Source: Epithemia pelagica
Taxonomy: Eukaryota > Bacillariophyta > Bacillariophyceae > Surirellales > Surirellaceae
Reading direction: 5' to 3'
Assembly (NCBI GenBank): GCA_946965045.2
Contig: OX337229.1
Location: 5,394,001 to 5,458,000, forward strand
DNA length: 64,000 nt
Shown one piece after another: positions 52,701 through 62,960 of this stretch. The position numbers were made by a program, and so were the translations under genes. Numbering within the stretch: the first letter of the stretch is position 1; each line of letters starts with the position of its first letter. Below the pieces are notes generated by a model. It ran no database searches. It saw only the letters and a program-made list of their open reading frames with translations, and had not been told where the DNA came from.

Positions 52701-53911
52701 ACTTGCCCTTGACAAAGAGGTTATTGCACATTCGCTAAAAAAGAATCTCGCCGATGAGGCTCTGGAAGAAGAAAAAGGAAACTCTGTTAACGATAGCGAC
52801 AAAACACTTACTTTTGAGCAAACAAGTTCGATAAAGCTTCTTCCACCGAAAGTGGAGAATATTGAGGATAAAGAATGAACTGTTCAAACATGTAGAGTCG
52901 CAAAGCATCATCAAAAACAAATTGACTGCGGTCTTGGTTGCGTAGTTCACAAAGACGTTTGTCGAGGGCTTCTTGCTTTACGATGAGTTGCGATGACTCT
53001 GCAGCAATTTCGCAATTCACCAAGTGAATCCAGAACATCATTAGCGACAGAGGTATCGGCATGGGGTGAGATTGTGCATTTTCCATGAACACACCATGTC
53101 TCGAAGACGTGGACACAGCACCCGATAAAGTACGTCGCCGTTTGGACGCACGCGGCATAGAGTCACGATCTTCCGTTACGCTAGCTTCGTTCAGAAGCCG
53201 CAGGGTACAGGCATCCTGAAGATGGTCGACAAGATCGATAATTCCCGAACCGTCTTTTTTCAACACCTGCTGCTGAATTTTTTGTTGGGGATCATTGCAT
53301 GTAAAATCTTTCACGAGCAATTCCAGCAGACGTCCATCTGGAGATGGGAAGAAAAGGAATGTTTCTGCAATCTTCAAAATGTTTCGCAAGGTCAACGCTG
53401 AAAGGTATGACAAAAAGAGGTACCATGTACACCTGTGCAGATCCTGTATCTTTAAAAGCATTTCACCGGTGTGTCCTTCGCATTGGAGCAACCGTTTCGA
53501 ATGCAACCGATGGATTCGAGAAAGCCGTTCCCGGATGCTCGCAACATCTTGACCACGAGGATCCACAGGCACGTCTTCATCGTCCAGTCGAGGGAGTGAT
53601 CGTGCCCATTTGTGTATGAGAGCCACTTTCAAGTCCTTCACAAGGTCCAAATAAGTTTTTGCCATTGACTCGAGTTCATACTGCTCATAAACCACGGAAG
53701 ATACGTATCCCCCAACAAAGCCACGGTCAGAGTGAGATACCACAACCCTCCCACCAAAACCTTCCCGATCTTGTTCTTCATGCAGGCGTTGAAGGAGTTT
53801 CCGCTTGCGTTCCAATTCCTCAGCATCACCCGCGAACGTCCAAATAGGACCTGAACGAGATCTCTTGACAAAAGGTTTTCGAGAATGCAGACTTCTGTTT
53901 ATGCTCATCAT
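46701..53911 (-). CDS. Giant acidic repeat protein with basic C terminus (two exons)
   Basis: Exon 1 is 53911-52812, the intron 52811-52762 (50 bp, GTAAGTGT...TTCTTCCAG), exon 2 52761-46701; joined in frame they give 2,386 residues. The first 650 residues are globular and mostly helical (for example HRCTWYLFLSYLSALTLRNI) with no family I recognise. Then come about 1,000 acidic residues with a scattered ESQGHTEEEDE-type motif containing SQ and TE sites. Next are eight 51-residue tandem repeats (47850-49060) built around GKVSEPPE and KVSTEVVNDEEDLNDTATES. The last 300 residues are basic and Ser/Thr-rich with repeated R-S-T-R-K patterns and TRSMTTRSSRA, typical of nuclear or chromatin proteins. 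A nuclear scaffold is inferred from composition only. Confidence 0.75.
47850..49060 (-). repeat. Minisatellite of about 153 bp, eight units, coding
   Basis: Eight in-frame units of about 51 codons inside the giant acidic protein. Two subtypes occur: one with DEVIAPLPDGPPKVSTEA, the other with EEGIVPISQGPTKVSTEV. The most C-terminal units are nearly identical, the most N-terminal ones degenerate, so expansion looks more recent at the low-coordinate end. Confidence 0.85.
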
Positions 53912-54343
53912 TGTTGCTTACTGTTTCTTCCTAAAAAATGGCCACACCGACAACGCGGGCATCGTTGCGCGTTTCCGTTTCTCGCCGTCGGGGGTTGCCG
54001 GCGGTGGCCGGACAGACGAGTCAGCAGTTAGGTCGCGTATATGTCATCACTCCCTCACACGCACTCCCCTCTATAGAAGTAGTTGGGGATATTGCGTTTT
54101 ACTATGGGATTCGGAAGCAGATATTTTGGAGATTTTGGCTGAGGATTAAAGTCGATTCGAAGTGACGCTTTTTGACGTTTGACAGGCTGTAGCAGCCGCG
54201 TTTGACACAAAAATCAGAATCGGACATCAGACACGCATTAGCATTGGGTTCGGGCAGTCAGCAGAATCGGCAATCGCAGAAGATGACCAGAATCATCCTT
54301 GGTTTTTCGAACGGCTCACTTTTTGAATAGAGAAGACATACGA
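53912..54343. promoter_or_regulatory. Divergent promoter region
   Basis: 432 bp between the start codons of the giant repeat protein (minus) and the lipase (plus). The lipase frame is open to 54299, but only from a TTG. No specific site recognised. Confidence 0.35.
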
Positions 54344-56308
54344 ATGAAAATGACGAAACCGAGCATGTTTATCGTCACTGCATCTTTCATGGAAGCGGTG
54401 ATTCTTATGCTCGGCATCCATGTTTCTTCAGCGGCCTTCTGTCGCAGTCCTCATGACAACGGGATTTGGAATAAGCACCTGTATGGCGGGCGCCATAGCA
54501 TCGGACAAGTCGCAACCCTCACGTCTCCAGGACAATACCGGAGTCGGAACAACATTGTTTCAAGGAAGTTTCGTGACTCAGATGAGGAGGGTCTTGGCAA
54601 AGTATTGTCGTTATCATTGCCTTGGCAACAGAATGGTGGTCTGCCCTGGAGCTTTTGGCCACCCCAGTCCAATCATACATCATCACAGACATGGGAGAAT
54701 GACATGCTTGGTTTGGTAGAGGACATGTTGAAACATTTTTCTGATCATTTCGAGAGAATTACCCCTGATGTCATGGAACGACCATCCATCTTTGAATGGG
54801 CACTTGAAATGACGGGCTACAGTCATCAACAAGAAGGATGGCGAGTGGTTCACTTCTTCGACAAGATTGTGAGGAAAACATCCAAGGGACATGCATCCAG
54901 ATCCCTCGTTTCAAATGGTTTACGGAGTCAAGGCGTTGTCTGTTTAGACCCGTTGGTAGATACACAGAAAGACAATGTACAAAACACATTGGGGAAGGCT
55001 CACAGCAATCCAATGACAGATGCAAATCGATCAGAAGAACGCAAGACGGATACTAGTCGCACAGCAGCGGCACTGTTTGAGCCTTTTGAATCTGCTGTGG
55101 AACTCCATGGTTGGAGTCACGAACTGGAAGACATGTACAAAATGTCGCGAATGTCCTCGACGATATACAACAAAGACAGCTCGGCAACTGTGAAGGAATT
55201 ATTGGCTGTTGGTGAAACACTGGTTGCGTCGGGTACCACGGCAAATGTTAAGTGGTTTGTCTCGGATTCAGATCAATGTACAAGCTCCAAGAAGGGAGAC
55301 TGCGAAAAGGTTCGAACAATAACCATTCGCGGCTTTGATGCATCTGATGAAACCGTGGATCGAGAGAGCTTATTTTACACAATATGTTCCGCTCAACCTG
55401 AAAAGGTGGATCTTGGCACAAAAGGAAAGATCCTGGTTCATTCCGGTTTGTATCGACTTGCAGAGCAGCTGTACCACTATGTACTGAAACCACATCTGAA
55501 CAGTCCGGATGGCCCTAAAAAAATTGTCCTGACTGGACACTCTATCGGAGGTGCCTTGTCAACTTTGCTGTTGATATGGACAACTTTGGATCAAGGGGTT
55601 GAGATGGTGTCTCGTCGCATTCTCAAAGTTTATACATTTGGTGCGCCGCCAGTAGCCACGGCCTCAGCCACCTATTCTCAGCACGATCAACATAACACTG
55701 ACCGAGGCAGACGAATGAGAATGTCGTCGGATGTCAAAATGGACACGCTATACCCTTGCGATGTCCTTCAGACACTCGGTCTGTCTTCTGCCTTGGTGCA
55801 TGGCTACATACAACCATGGGATCCAATAACGAGGCTGTTCTCAGAAATCGACCCCGTCTATCCACTTATTGGCGAAATCGACATGGAGAACCATGGTGAC
55901 TGTGGCATGGTTTTATGGCCCCGAGGCCCGCCTCGTACACTCCGACCTATCACGAGTGCAATCCTGGAAGCCTGGGGAGAACCGGGATGGTCCCAGTTTC
56001 GTGATGAGTACCGGAATAACTGCAATCAAAAATATGATAGTGTTGGAGTCCAACACGTCTTTCTACCAGAACCAAAGCGCCACACCACGGAAAGCTCCAT
56101 GCTTGCCAGTGTTGTGGACATTGGTGTCCCGCCTGTACAGACGATTGTTCGTTTGTCTTCGCACGATTTGTATCCTGCCCTCACAAACGTTTTCCCACTG
56201 GATGTGTTCGAAATCAGCAATGTGCCCCAGGCGATACGAAGTTTCGTTCATCATTTCTACCCTGCCTACGTTGCATCATTGGCCGACTTTATGAAGCGGC
56301 TGCGCTAA
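54344..56308 (+). CDS. Class 3 lipase, probably plastid or secretory
   Basis: 654 residues from the ATG at 54344 (MKMTKPSMFIV). A hydrophobic leader ends in HVSSAAFCRSP, close to the diatom plastid signal with F after the cleavage point, though ordinary secretion is possible. The alpha/beta-hydrolase core begins near TIRGFDASDE (about 330), continues with ILVHSGLYRLAEQLY, the nucleophile elbow LTGHSIGGALST (Ser about 400) and VYTFGAPPVA, all typical of class 3 lipases. The layout, with a long N-terminal region before the core, resembles plastid phospholipase A1 of the PLIP type. It probably hydrolyses glycerolipids of plastid membranes. The catalytic Asp and His are not assigned with certainty. 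Confidence 0.85.
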   Translation: MKMTKPSMFIVTASFMEAVILMLGIHVSSAAFCRSPHDNGIWNKHLYGGRHSIGQVATLTSPGQYRSRNNIVSRKFRDSDEEGLGKVLSLSLPWQQNGGLPWSFWPPQSNHTSSQTWENDMLGLVEDMLKHFSDHFERITPDVMERPSIFEWALEMTGYSHQQEGWRVVHFFDKIVRKTSKGHASRSLVSNGLRSQGVVCLDPLVDTQKDNVQNTLGKAHSNPMTDANRSEERKTDTSRTAAALFEPFESAVELHGWSHELEDMYKMSRMSSTIYNKDSSATVKELLAVGETLVASGTTANVKWFVSDSDQCTSSKKGDCEKVRTITIRGFDASDETVDRESLFYTICSAQPEKVDLGTKGKILVHSGLYRLAEQLYHYVLKPHLNSPDGPKKIVLTGHSIGGALSTLLLIWTTLDQGVEMVSRRILKVYTFGAPPVATASATYSQHDQHNTDRGRRMRMSSDVKMDTLYPCDVLQTLGLSSALVHGYIQPWDPITRLFSEIDPVYPLIGEIDMENHGDCGMVLWPRGPPRTLRPITSAILEAWGEPGWSQFRDEYRNNCNQKYDSVGVQHVFLPEPKRHTTESSMLASVVDIGVPPVQTIVRLSSHDLYPALTNVFPLDVFEISNVPQAIRSFVHHFYPAYVASLADFMKRLR

Positions 56309-56815
56309 CCTTCATTTGAACGGATGGTAGGAACACGCTTAAGCGCAGATAGGCAATTGTTAATGGGCGAAAAGTTACGTATTACTCCAAGTTCTGATAT
56401 CTTCTTCTTTGATGATCTTAACGGCTTGAGATTTCCTCAAAGAGAACTTGAAGCTTGATGAAAGGGACACAGTCGTTCCTTGTTTCAATTCCTTCTAGGC
56501 GTCGTAAGACTACCTAGAGGAGAAGGAGTTTTCACTATACTCCAGCACTACCCGTACTACCTTATTCCACCCCGGCGTGGTCTGGTGCATTGCTTATAAG
56601 CGTTATATAGCGTTAGAGGCGTTAGACGTATTTAACAACCATAGCCGATTCTTGTCGAAGAATCGCCGGCACGGTTGGACGCCTTTTCACTGACTTTCAA
56701 CCACAGCCCCAGCTCCAACATCTCCAAGAACCAAGAGCAGGAGCAGCAAACACCGTCGTCATTGTGAAGCATCCGTTCAATCCTCCATCGAAATAAAACA
56801 ATACAGAGATAAAAG
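56309..56815. other. Intergenic
   Basis: 3' flank of the lipase and promoter of the small membrane protein. No gene seen. Confidence 0.45.
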
Positions 56816-57124
56816 ATGTGCAGCAGTGTCGGTGAAGGTTCCCAGTGCTGCGCGTTCTACTCCGCCACAGGATTCGTCTTTTGTCTGTGGGTCGGACTAA
56901 TGCTCCAATATCAGCCCTTTTTTGTTGGTGGCATCGAAGATGCTGACGAGGCGAAGAAGAGCGCCTTTGGCGCAACTGGAATGTTCCTTTTTACGTTTAT
57001 TGCATCCGTCTTGGGAATCTGGATGGACTCTGGAACCAAAACTGAAACTGTCGAGGCAAATGGAACTGAAGCCGAGTATCAACTGGCTACCGACGATGTC
57101 CCAACCTACGGAACGACTCACTAG
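56816..57124 (+). CDS. Small two-helix membrane protein (RNase kappa-like layout)
   Basis: 102 residues, ATG at 56816 in a good AAAAGATG context. CCAFYSATGFVFCLWVGLML forms the first helix, a short loop with QPFFVGGIEDADEAKKSA follows, then a second helix FGATGMFLFTFIASVLGIW and a polar tail ending DVPTYGTTH. Two helices separated by a short loop in about 100 residues match the plan of RNase kappa, a V-ATPase-associated protein, but similarity is by layout only. It may equally be a diatom-specific membrane protein. Confidence 0.6.
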   Translation: MCSSVGEGSQCCAFYSATGFVFCLWVGLMLQYQPFFVGGIEDADEAKKSAFGATGMFLFTFIASVLGIWMDSGTKTETVEANGTEAEYQLATDDVPTYGTTH

Positions 57125-58278
57125 GTAGAGAACACGAATGGAAGACGCAAGCAACTCCGTTGAATTCCTCAGTACACGGCAAATCAAAGCTTTGCTGTCA
57201 TATCAAGTCTGTCGCAGGTCTAGTTGGATTCAGCATCCTCTGTTTCTGACTGTGAAGATCGCTGAAGCCACTGTCTGTCTCTGACGGTCTTGAGCGAACC
57301 GATTCTGTAACCAACTTATCATTTTGTGAACAATTATAGACTACGCACCTCGTTATTCTAAGGAGTAACTTTCTTCTGTTCTGTTATTCCACTTATCTTC
57401 ACATACAATGGATAATTCTAGAATGAAATGTAGACTTCGGGAATATCGTTGCGGAGAAGCGGGCAGATAATTTCCAGCCTCCTTATTCCCGAAACATGGA
57501 ATCATAGATGAGGAGCTACAGCGGTTGGTGGATCTAACGTGCACGGTTCTATCGTGCCTCTTTTCTGATTTTTCACAATTGGGTGCTCAAGAAATCCAAT
57601 TCAACGATGAATTCTCATGCAATACGTATGTTTTTAACAGCATGCTAGGAATATTCGGTTCATAGCTTTCGACTTTACACTGTTTGGTTATGAAAAACTG
57701 TTTATTCAGAGCCACAGACAAAAGGTTTCGGTTTCAGTTCGTATCTCCATAGCTACCTGGCGCTTTCTACCTAGTTCGAATCGAAGTGGTGAGCATGACT
57801 TGTTCATGCACAGAATGGAGATCTCATAGTCGAGGTTATTCTGGGTTTTCAGATCACATTCAATGGGATTGGTGGTCATGGGCGTCGTAGCTTATGGCGT
57901 CGCTCTCATGCCGAGAGATGCTTCTCGGCGACTAGGTAGGGTAGCGGCGAACGTGGTGCGGCCTGCAACATGTCGCAAGAGACTGCGAGAAGAGATTTAC
58001 TATTAAAAAAACAGTAAGAAAAAATTCACTATGGCATACACAGTGGCAAACTCTTGAGTCGTGGAACAACATGTTACCTTTCGAACTTCGAACTGTGGAG
58101 GTAGAGCAAACCATAGATCTTTCTCTTAGTGATGCATGTCATGCCACTTTGAAACATTCATCTAAAGTTTTCAATCGACACAAAAGAACAGAAGAACTAG
58201 ACCATGGGAAAGATCGTAGACCTTCCTTCATGTGTTGGTAAGTTCACAATCTTGAAGCCATGACGAGTGAACCGTAGG
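57125..58278. other. Intergenic, no gene supported
   Basis: 1.15 kb of AT-rich sequence with only short frames. Just before the next gene an ATG at 58204 is followed by a GTAAGT donor and a CCGTAG acceptor 40 bp later, but that splice is not in frame with the gene. Confidence 0.4.
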
Positions 58279-59835
58279 ATGACCCATTGCGTCTTGCTTG
58301 AAACAGAGACAAAGGATCAACAGAGAAGGATAGCGCTTCACGAAGGAGAGTTACAACTGCAACCGCAGGTACGAAGCTGCGATGGGCTTTTCCAGGTTTT
58401 CCTTCTGACGAAAGTTTTGGGTATTGTCATGTCGGATCATAATCTGACAGAAAAAAGCAACGAACTTGAAAGAGAAGTGGACAAAGTTCACACAGAGCTT
58501 GGATTTTCCTTCATCGATGCTTCTTCGAGAAGCGCACCGGAACCAACGAAAGCACGCATCATTCTTGCAATATTGGTTTGGATTGAGAAGAACCTTGAAC
58601 GAAAAGTTCCTACTTCTTCCACTCATCTTGTTCAGAACACTCTGGAGGAACTAAAATCGCTCTTTTATGAAAGAGATGACCACATGAGAAGTGACGTTCA
58701 GGACCGATGCCATCGAGAAGACGGTGTGCACAGAGCAAGCGTCACTCCTTGCTCAGTCAATAGCACGTATGCGAAGCCATCGCCTGAAATGGATGAGAAG
58801 GAAGGTACCTCGGAGTCCATATCCAATCCTGTGTTCCAACAGAAAGCACGGAGTACCGAGTCCATCACCGGCACGGACGACAAAGAGGATCTTTTCGAAA
58901 CAAAAGCGTCCTTCCGGACAGACAAGGTTATATGCCAGTCCGGGGGCCCCACGATATCCAACAGGTCTTCAGCTCGTCGGAAGCAAAAGGACCAATCCAA
59001 TATGCTTGGAGTTGCGCCTGAGTTGATGGATTGTACGAGAAGTCTTTCCGAGCTCAAAAAGGAGTTTTATCTTCAACATCAAAGGGCGAAACGACGAAGA
59101 AGGCATAAACATGACGTGGTGTCCGGCAAAGGCGAGAAAGCCAAAATGCAGAACGAGGGGTATCTAGAGTTGATCCGCTCCAACGCCCCTTTCTTCCGAG
59201 CTATGAATACAGGTGACTGTGACACAGATCTTGACGAAAAGCGTAGACTTGCATATTGCATCTGTCTCAAGGTGGTCGGCCGAGGAGGGTGTTTTCTTGG
59301 GAAGGACAATAAGCCTATGGAAACACACAAGGCATTCAAGCGGGTAATGACTTCGCTCAAGGACTGGAGGAAGCCCGGCGGCAAGAAATCAAAGGGGACC
59401 AAGAAATCCCAGAAGAAAACATTGCCCTATCCCAAACTGAATCATACAGGTGAGAGTGATCAGACCAGAGACCCTGTTATTGTCAGATCGCATAATCCAA
59501 ATGACAAGTTGACAGGCTTCAAGTTTGAGTCCCACGTCGATAAGGATGAGCCAAAGGAGACAGAAGATCCAACCATCATGAACCAGTACCATCTCAATGA
59601 AGAGTTGACAGATCTCAACTTTGATTTCCATACACACGAGGATGTACCGCAAGGTGTTGATGTACCGCAAGGTGATGTCGTGTCCACCAAGGAGGGACAA
59701 AAAATCAAGCAGGTCATTCCTGATCAACTGCTCTCTGAATCCCAGATGATGAGTGTGACTTCTAATCATTCCACAGATTTCCTTCTTGGGTCATTCTTTG
59801 ACATTCATGACGACATGTCGCTCAATATCCTGTGA
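58279..59835 (+). CDS. DUF6824-like diatom protein
   Basis: 518 residues from the first ATG of the frame at 58279 (MTHCVLLETE). The N-terminal third has coiled-coil character (KSNELEREVDKVHTEL). Around residues 295-350 a run with NAPFFRAM, DEKRRLAYCICLKVV, GRGGCFLGKD and ETHKAFKRVMTSLKDW resembles the second half of the DUF6824 domain (IA..I...GGRFL followed by K..qaLR), which is abundant in diatoms; the usual first half (VL.GRGG.tN.H) is not seen. The C terminus is acidic with two near-repeats (NPNDKLTGFKFESH and HLNEELTDLNFDFH) and a doubled DVPQG. Function unknown; DNA binding is sometimes suggested for the domain. Confidence 0.6.
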   Translation: MTHCVLLETETKDQQRRIALHEGELQLQPQVRSCDGLFQVFLLTKVLGIVMSDHNLTEKSNELEREVDKVHTELGFSFIDASSRSAPEPTKARIILAILVWIEKNLERKVPTSSTHLVQNTLEELKSLFYERDDHMRSDVQDRCHREDGVHRASVTPCSVNSTYAKPSPEMDEKEGTSESISNPVFQQKARSTESITGTDDKEDLFETKASFRTDKVICQSGGPTISNRSSARRKQKDQSNMLGVAPELMDCTRSLSELKKEFYLQHQRAKRRRRHKHDVVSGKGEKAKMQNEGYLELIRSNAPFFRAMNTGDCDTDLDEKRRLAYCICLKVVGRGGCFLGKDNKPMETHKAFKRVMTSLKDWRKPGGKKSKGTKKSQKKTLPYPKLNHTGESDQTRDPVIVRSHNPNDKLTGFKFESHVDKDEPKETEDPTIMNQYHLNEELTDLNFDFHTHEDVPQGVDVPQGDVVSTKEGQKIKQVIPDQLLSESQMMSVTSNHSTDFLLGSFFDIHDDMSLNIL

Positions 59836-60298
59836 AGCCAAGCTAGACCGCACGTTACGTGTCGATTCAAGAATCTATAGGATTTCGCAAACGTTGTTTC
59901 CCTGTTCTGTACGCAGATTTAAAATCAAAAATTCATTCCATGCAACTATCTGTAGGAGTGAGGTAGAGAGTTATGTGTCGTAGGTCATCCACGAAAAAGA
60001 ACGCCATCAGAAAAAGGAAAGCTGCTTGTCCAACAATATTGGCCATCTCTTTTTCCTGCTGCAATCATTAACGACCCCAGCGCACGTCGTCACAAGTTCG
60101 TACGACACATCACCAAATCAAAGCATTTTCCATTCCCTACCAGTTTGATGGAACAAGTTTCACGTCATGAGGCGGTGCGATTCATTCAACATTTTCACCC
60201 ATGATGTTCATGCTTTCTCAAGGTATCATTATCGTCATGAGAGCGAAATCCTCCTTTTTACGTGCCGACCCACAAGAGACCCTAGCCTGTTCATCCCG
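59836..60298. other. Intergenic
   Basis: 3' flank of the DUF6824-like gene, converging on the possible small gene. No feature recognised. Confidence 0.4.
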
Positions 60299-60502
60299 TC
60301 AAACCATGGACTTCTTCGAGGTCCAATTCCCATATTGTCGTCTGCCAGCATCACATGCGGCGCGGATCTTCAAATGGCCTTGGGTTGGTTCCTTCGTTTC
60401 TTTCTCACTTGGAGGAATTGGAGCTGGTTCTCGAGTCTGAGCTGCAAAAGCTTCGATGATTTGGGGCAAGTAGGTTTCATCGATTGCGGCTACGTTCGCC
60501 AT
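60299..60502 (-). CDS. Possible 67-residue protein
   Basis: ATG at 60502 in a strong context (AAAATGGCG) opens MANVAAIDETYLPQIIEAF, then a Pro/Glu/Lys stretch and a Lys/Arg-rich end GNWTSKKSMV. The sequence has the composition of a real small protein and shares a 399-bp divergent promoter with the next gene. I recognise no family; further exons are possible. Confidence 0.35.
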   Translation of the reverse strand: MANVAAIDETYLPQIIEAFAAQTREPAPIPPSEKETKEPTQGHLKIRAACDAGRRQYGNWTSKKSMV

Positions 60503-60901
60503 TTTGACGACGAATCCTTTCCAACAGGAATTCGGGTGCCTCTTCCATCCCGTTTACGTAGTCTCCTCGCAAGGTATTCGTAGACATTCGAGCCGTTCTC
60601 GGGACAACGATTCCATTGCCATCTCCATCTCGCCATCGCTCCGATCTGAGTCGTGCGTGGCCGCACTATCTGTCTGTCTGTCGCTCCACAGATGTGCACG
60701 ACGGACCGACCGTCCCTCGAAAGATCTGGCGAGCGTGCGCATGCGGCCCTTCCGTTAAGTTTCAAACAATCTCCTTCTCGCCAAAACATTTTCTCTTGTT
60801 CGTGCACTCTCAGTGAAAAGTCACGCATCCGCAACAACAAAGGAACAATCAATAAAAGGTCAGCCGTCGTGAGCGATCCAGGACCTATCCCCGAGACGAA
60901 G
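60503..60901. promoter_or_regulatory. Divergent promoter region
   Basis: Between the possible small gene (minus) and the membrane protein gene (plus). The frame of the latter is open back to 60653 but without a leader-like start. Confidence 0.3.
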
Positions 60902-61831
60902 ATGACCATGAGACAGTGTTTCTTGCCGCTGCTGCTTCTGCTTTCGTCGTTCCGCTCAGGTCTGCCCATGGATGTGGAGATTAAGAGTTTTGAGTGCGAC
61001 CAGAACCTTTATATTTCCATTGGCTACCTCGAGCTCGATTGTGATGGCAGCTCCCGATGTACCTTTGGCACCTATGCGAATGTGAAAGGATATCTCAAAT
61101 ATCAGAACGACCTCGACCTTTCGGGCCTTTACGATGAAGCCAACGATTACCAGTACATGTATCTGAAAGGCAACATGAACACAGTGACTGTGCAGTATGA
61201 TCTCATGGACTTTTACCCAGTCCCCCTGTGCTGGACCGTTGATGCAAACAACGATGATGGAGGAAATGCTGGCTACGAAGCGGCACAATATGAGGATGGA
61301 CAGGCACAATATGAGGATGGACAGTACGATCAATACCAGGCATATCAGTACCAAAATGGCCAGAACGGAGGAAGGGCACTATATGATCAGGCTCAGGCTC
61401 AGTACGATTGTCCCGGCGATGGTGACTTCCCGTTTGATGTCGAATACAAGCTTCCCTCTTCTGACAATGAAGCGATTTCATGGATGGCGACGGGTTGGAC
61501 AGGAACCAGTGAATTCTACGTTTACGCCAAAGCCGAGGACGAAGGCGGATCGAGCTATCCGTTGGGACACTGTACCATTGCCTTTGGAACATATGTGACT
61601 GCGAGTGGAGCCGAAGGTTTGATTCATACCCCATCGGCCGCAACAACAGTTGGTATCATTCTGGCCTCATTCTTTATGCTTACCCTTATTGCCATGTACT
61701 GCTATTGCTGCGTCAAACGCAGAAAGAGAAAGTTTGAAAATCACGAGGGAGATGACATTACGAGCACATTCCGCCGTATGGACACCACCGATGATGGCGA
61801 ACGTGTCAATATTGACGGAAAAGTTATCTAA
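60902..61831 (+). CDS. Type I membrane protein with Tyr/Gln/Asp-rich repeats
   Basis: 309 residues from the ATG at 60902 (MTMRQCFLPLLLLLSSF), the first start that gives a signal peptide. The ectodomain has FECDQNLYISIGYLELDCD and CTFGTYANVKGYLKY with paired cysteines, then a low-complexity stretch with AQYEDGQ repeated and YDQYQAYQYQNGQ, and a second folded block (DFPFDVEYKLPSSD, CTIAFGTYV). One membrane helix (VGIILASFFMLTLIAMYCYC) is followed by a basic cytosolic tail. The mixed Tyr/Gln repeats could be adhesive or cell-wall associated, which is inference. No family recognised beyond similar uncharacterised diatom proteins. Confidence 0.7.
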   Translation: MTMRQCFLPLLLLLSSFRSGLPMDVEIKSFECDQNLYISIGYLELDCDGSSRCTFGTYANVKGYLKYQNDLDLSGLYDEANDYQYMYLKGNMNTVTVQYDLMDFYPVPLCWTVDANNDDGGNAGYEAAQYEDGQAQYEDGQYDQYQAYQYQNGQNGGRALYDQAQAQYDCPGDGDFPFDVEYKLPSSDNEAISWMATGWTGTSEFYVYAKAEDEGGSSYPLGHCTIAFGTYVTASGAEGLIHTPSAATTVGIILASFFMLTLIAMYCYCCVKRRKRKFENHEGDDITSTFRRMDTTDDGERVNIDGKVI

Positions 61832-62960
61832 AAGAAAGATTCTCATTATCATGAGCTGACAGCACAACAAGTGCGTGGCCGTAGCTACATGATGCTGGTT
61901 GATTTCACTGCTGCACACCTTATATATATTTTACTTCTACATAGGAAACCCGTGTAACGTTTAAACATATCCTTATACATTTTCTCGGTTCCTCGAAGAG
62001 CAGAGACATACACAAATGGAAGTATAGCGTTTGTTGAGCAGCAATAACCGGGAAGATTTTCCTGTGTTTTACAAATAATCTACTCCAAACTAGAGAGAGC
62101 ACAATAAAACAATGACTACAAGGATTGATATTATTTCATGTTGGTTGGTACACCTGCTTCCTCCTATGATACGATGGCTTCCATCCCAATCGTAGGTAGG
62201 AAATAGAACATGCAGACACTCATCATTGGTTCCTGCACACAGGAGCTCATTTTTATTTTCTGTCCGGGACATGTTGTACATGATGTGAAAATGTGCGCGC
62301 AGGGACGGAGGTGCGCGATGTCCCTCTCTGTGTTTGTCGATGCGCGCATTGGCGGAACAGACAAACCACAAAAGGAGCGTGTTCTACACTACTTATCGGC
62401 GAAACTGGCGATCGTTGTCGGACGTTTCCCTATCTATCCGAACTGGAGAGCCGACAGGTATCCGTTGCACATGCCAGTCGAAAGGATTCTCATAAGTATA
62501 TTTGGATCTCTGAGAAATCTACTTAGATAAGTTTTAAGGTACAAACTCCGAAATAATCGATAAGGTTTGCCACACGACTTGGCTGTGGCACGCGTCCGAT
62601 GGATACTCATTATTTATTGTGCGCATGTCGTGCTGTCGACCAAATTCGCCATCCGGCTGTTTCGCCCACCATTGTGGCGGTGCGTTTCGCCCACTCTCTT
62701 ACTTCTTTGGCACATCCATCGTCATCCTAGTGCGACGACAGGCTACTCTACATGGTTTCTTCCTTTACAACGACAACAACAAGTCCATAATAGTCTCTCT
62801 TGCTTGTCCTTGTTGCTGGATCTGTTGCCGCGTCGTGAAGCGAAAATCATCTTCATTCACGTTCGCTTGCTAGAATCTCTGGTGTGTGCATCGTCTGCTT
62901 GAAAATTGGTTGTTGGACGACCCATTTCCTTGGACGAACAACAAGAACAAACAAACAACA
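61832..62960. other. Intergenic, no gene supported
   Basis: 1.1 kb with only short overlapping frames on both strands (62567-62902 plus is the longest near the next gene). It includes the promoter of the last gene. Confidence 0.4.

Noticed and set aside
58204-58278. Short first exon with GTAAGT donor and CCGTAG acceptor before the DUF6824-like gene
   Set aside because: Joining it to the downstream frame gives an immediate TGA.
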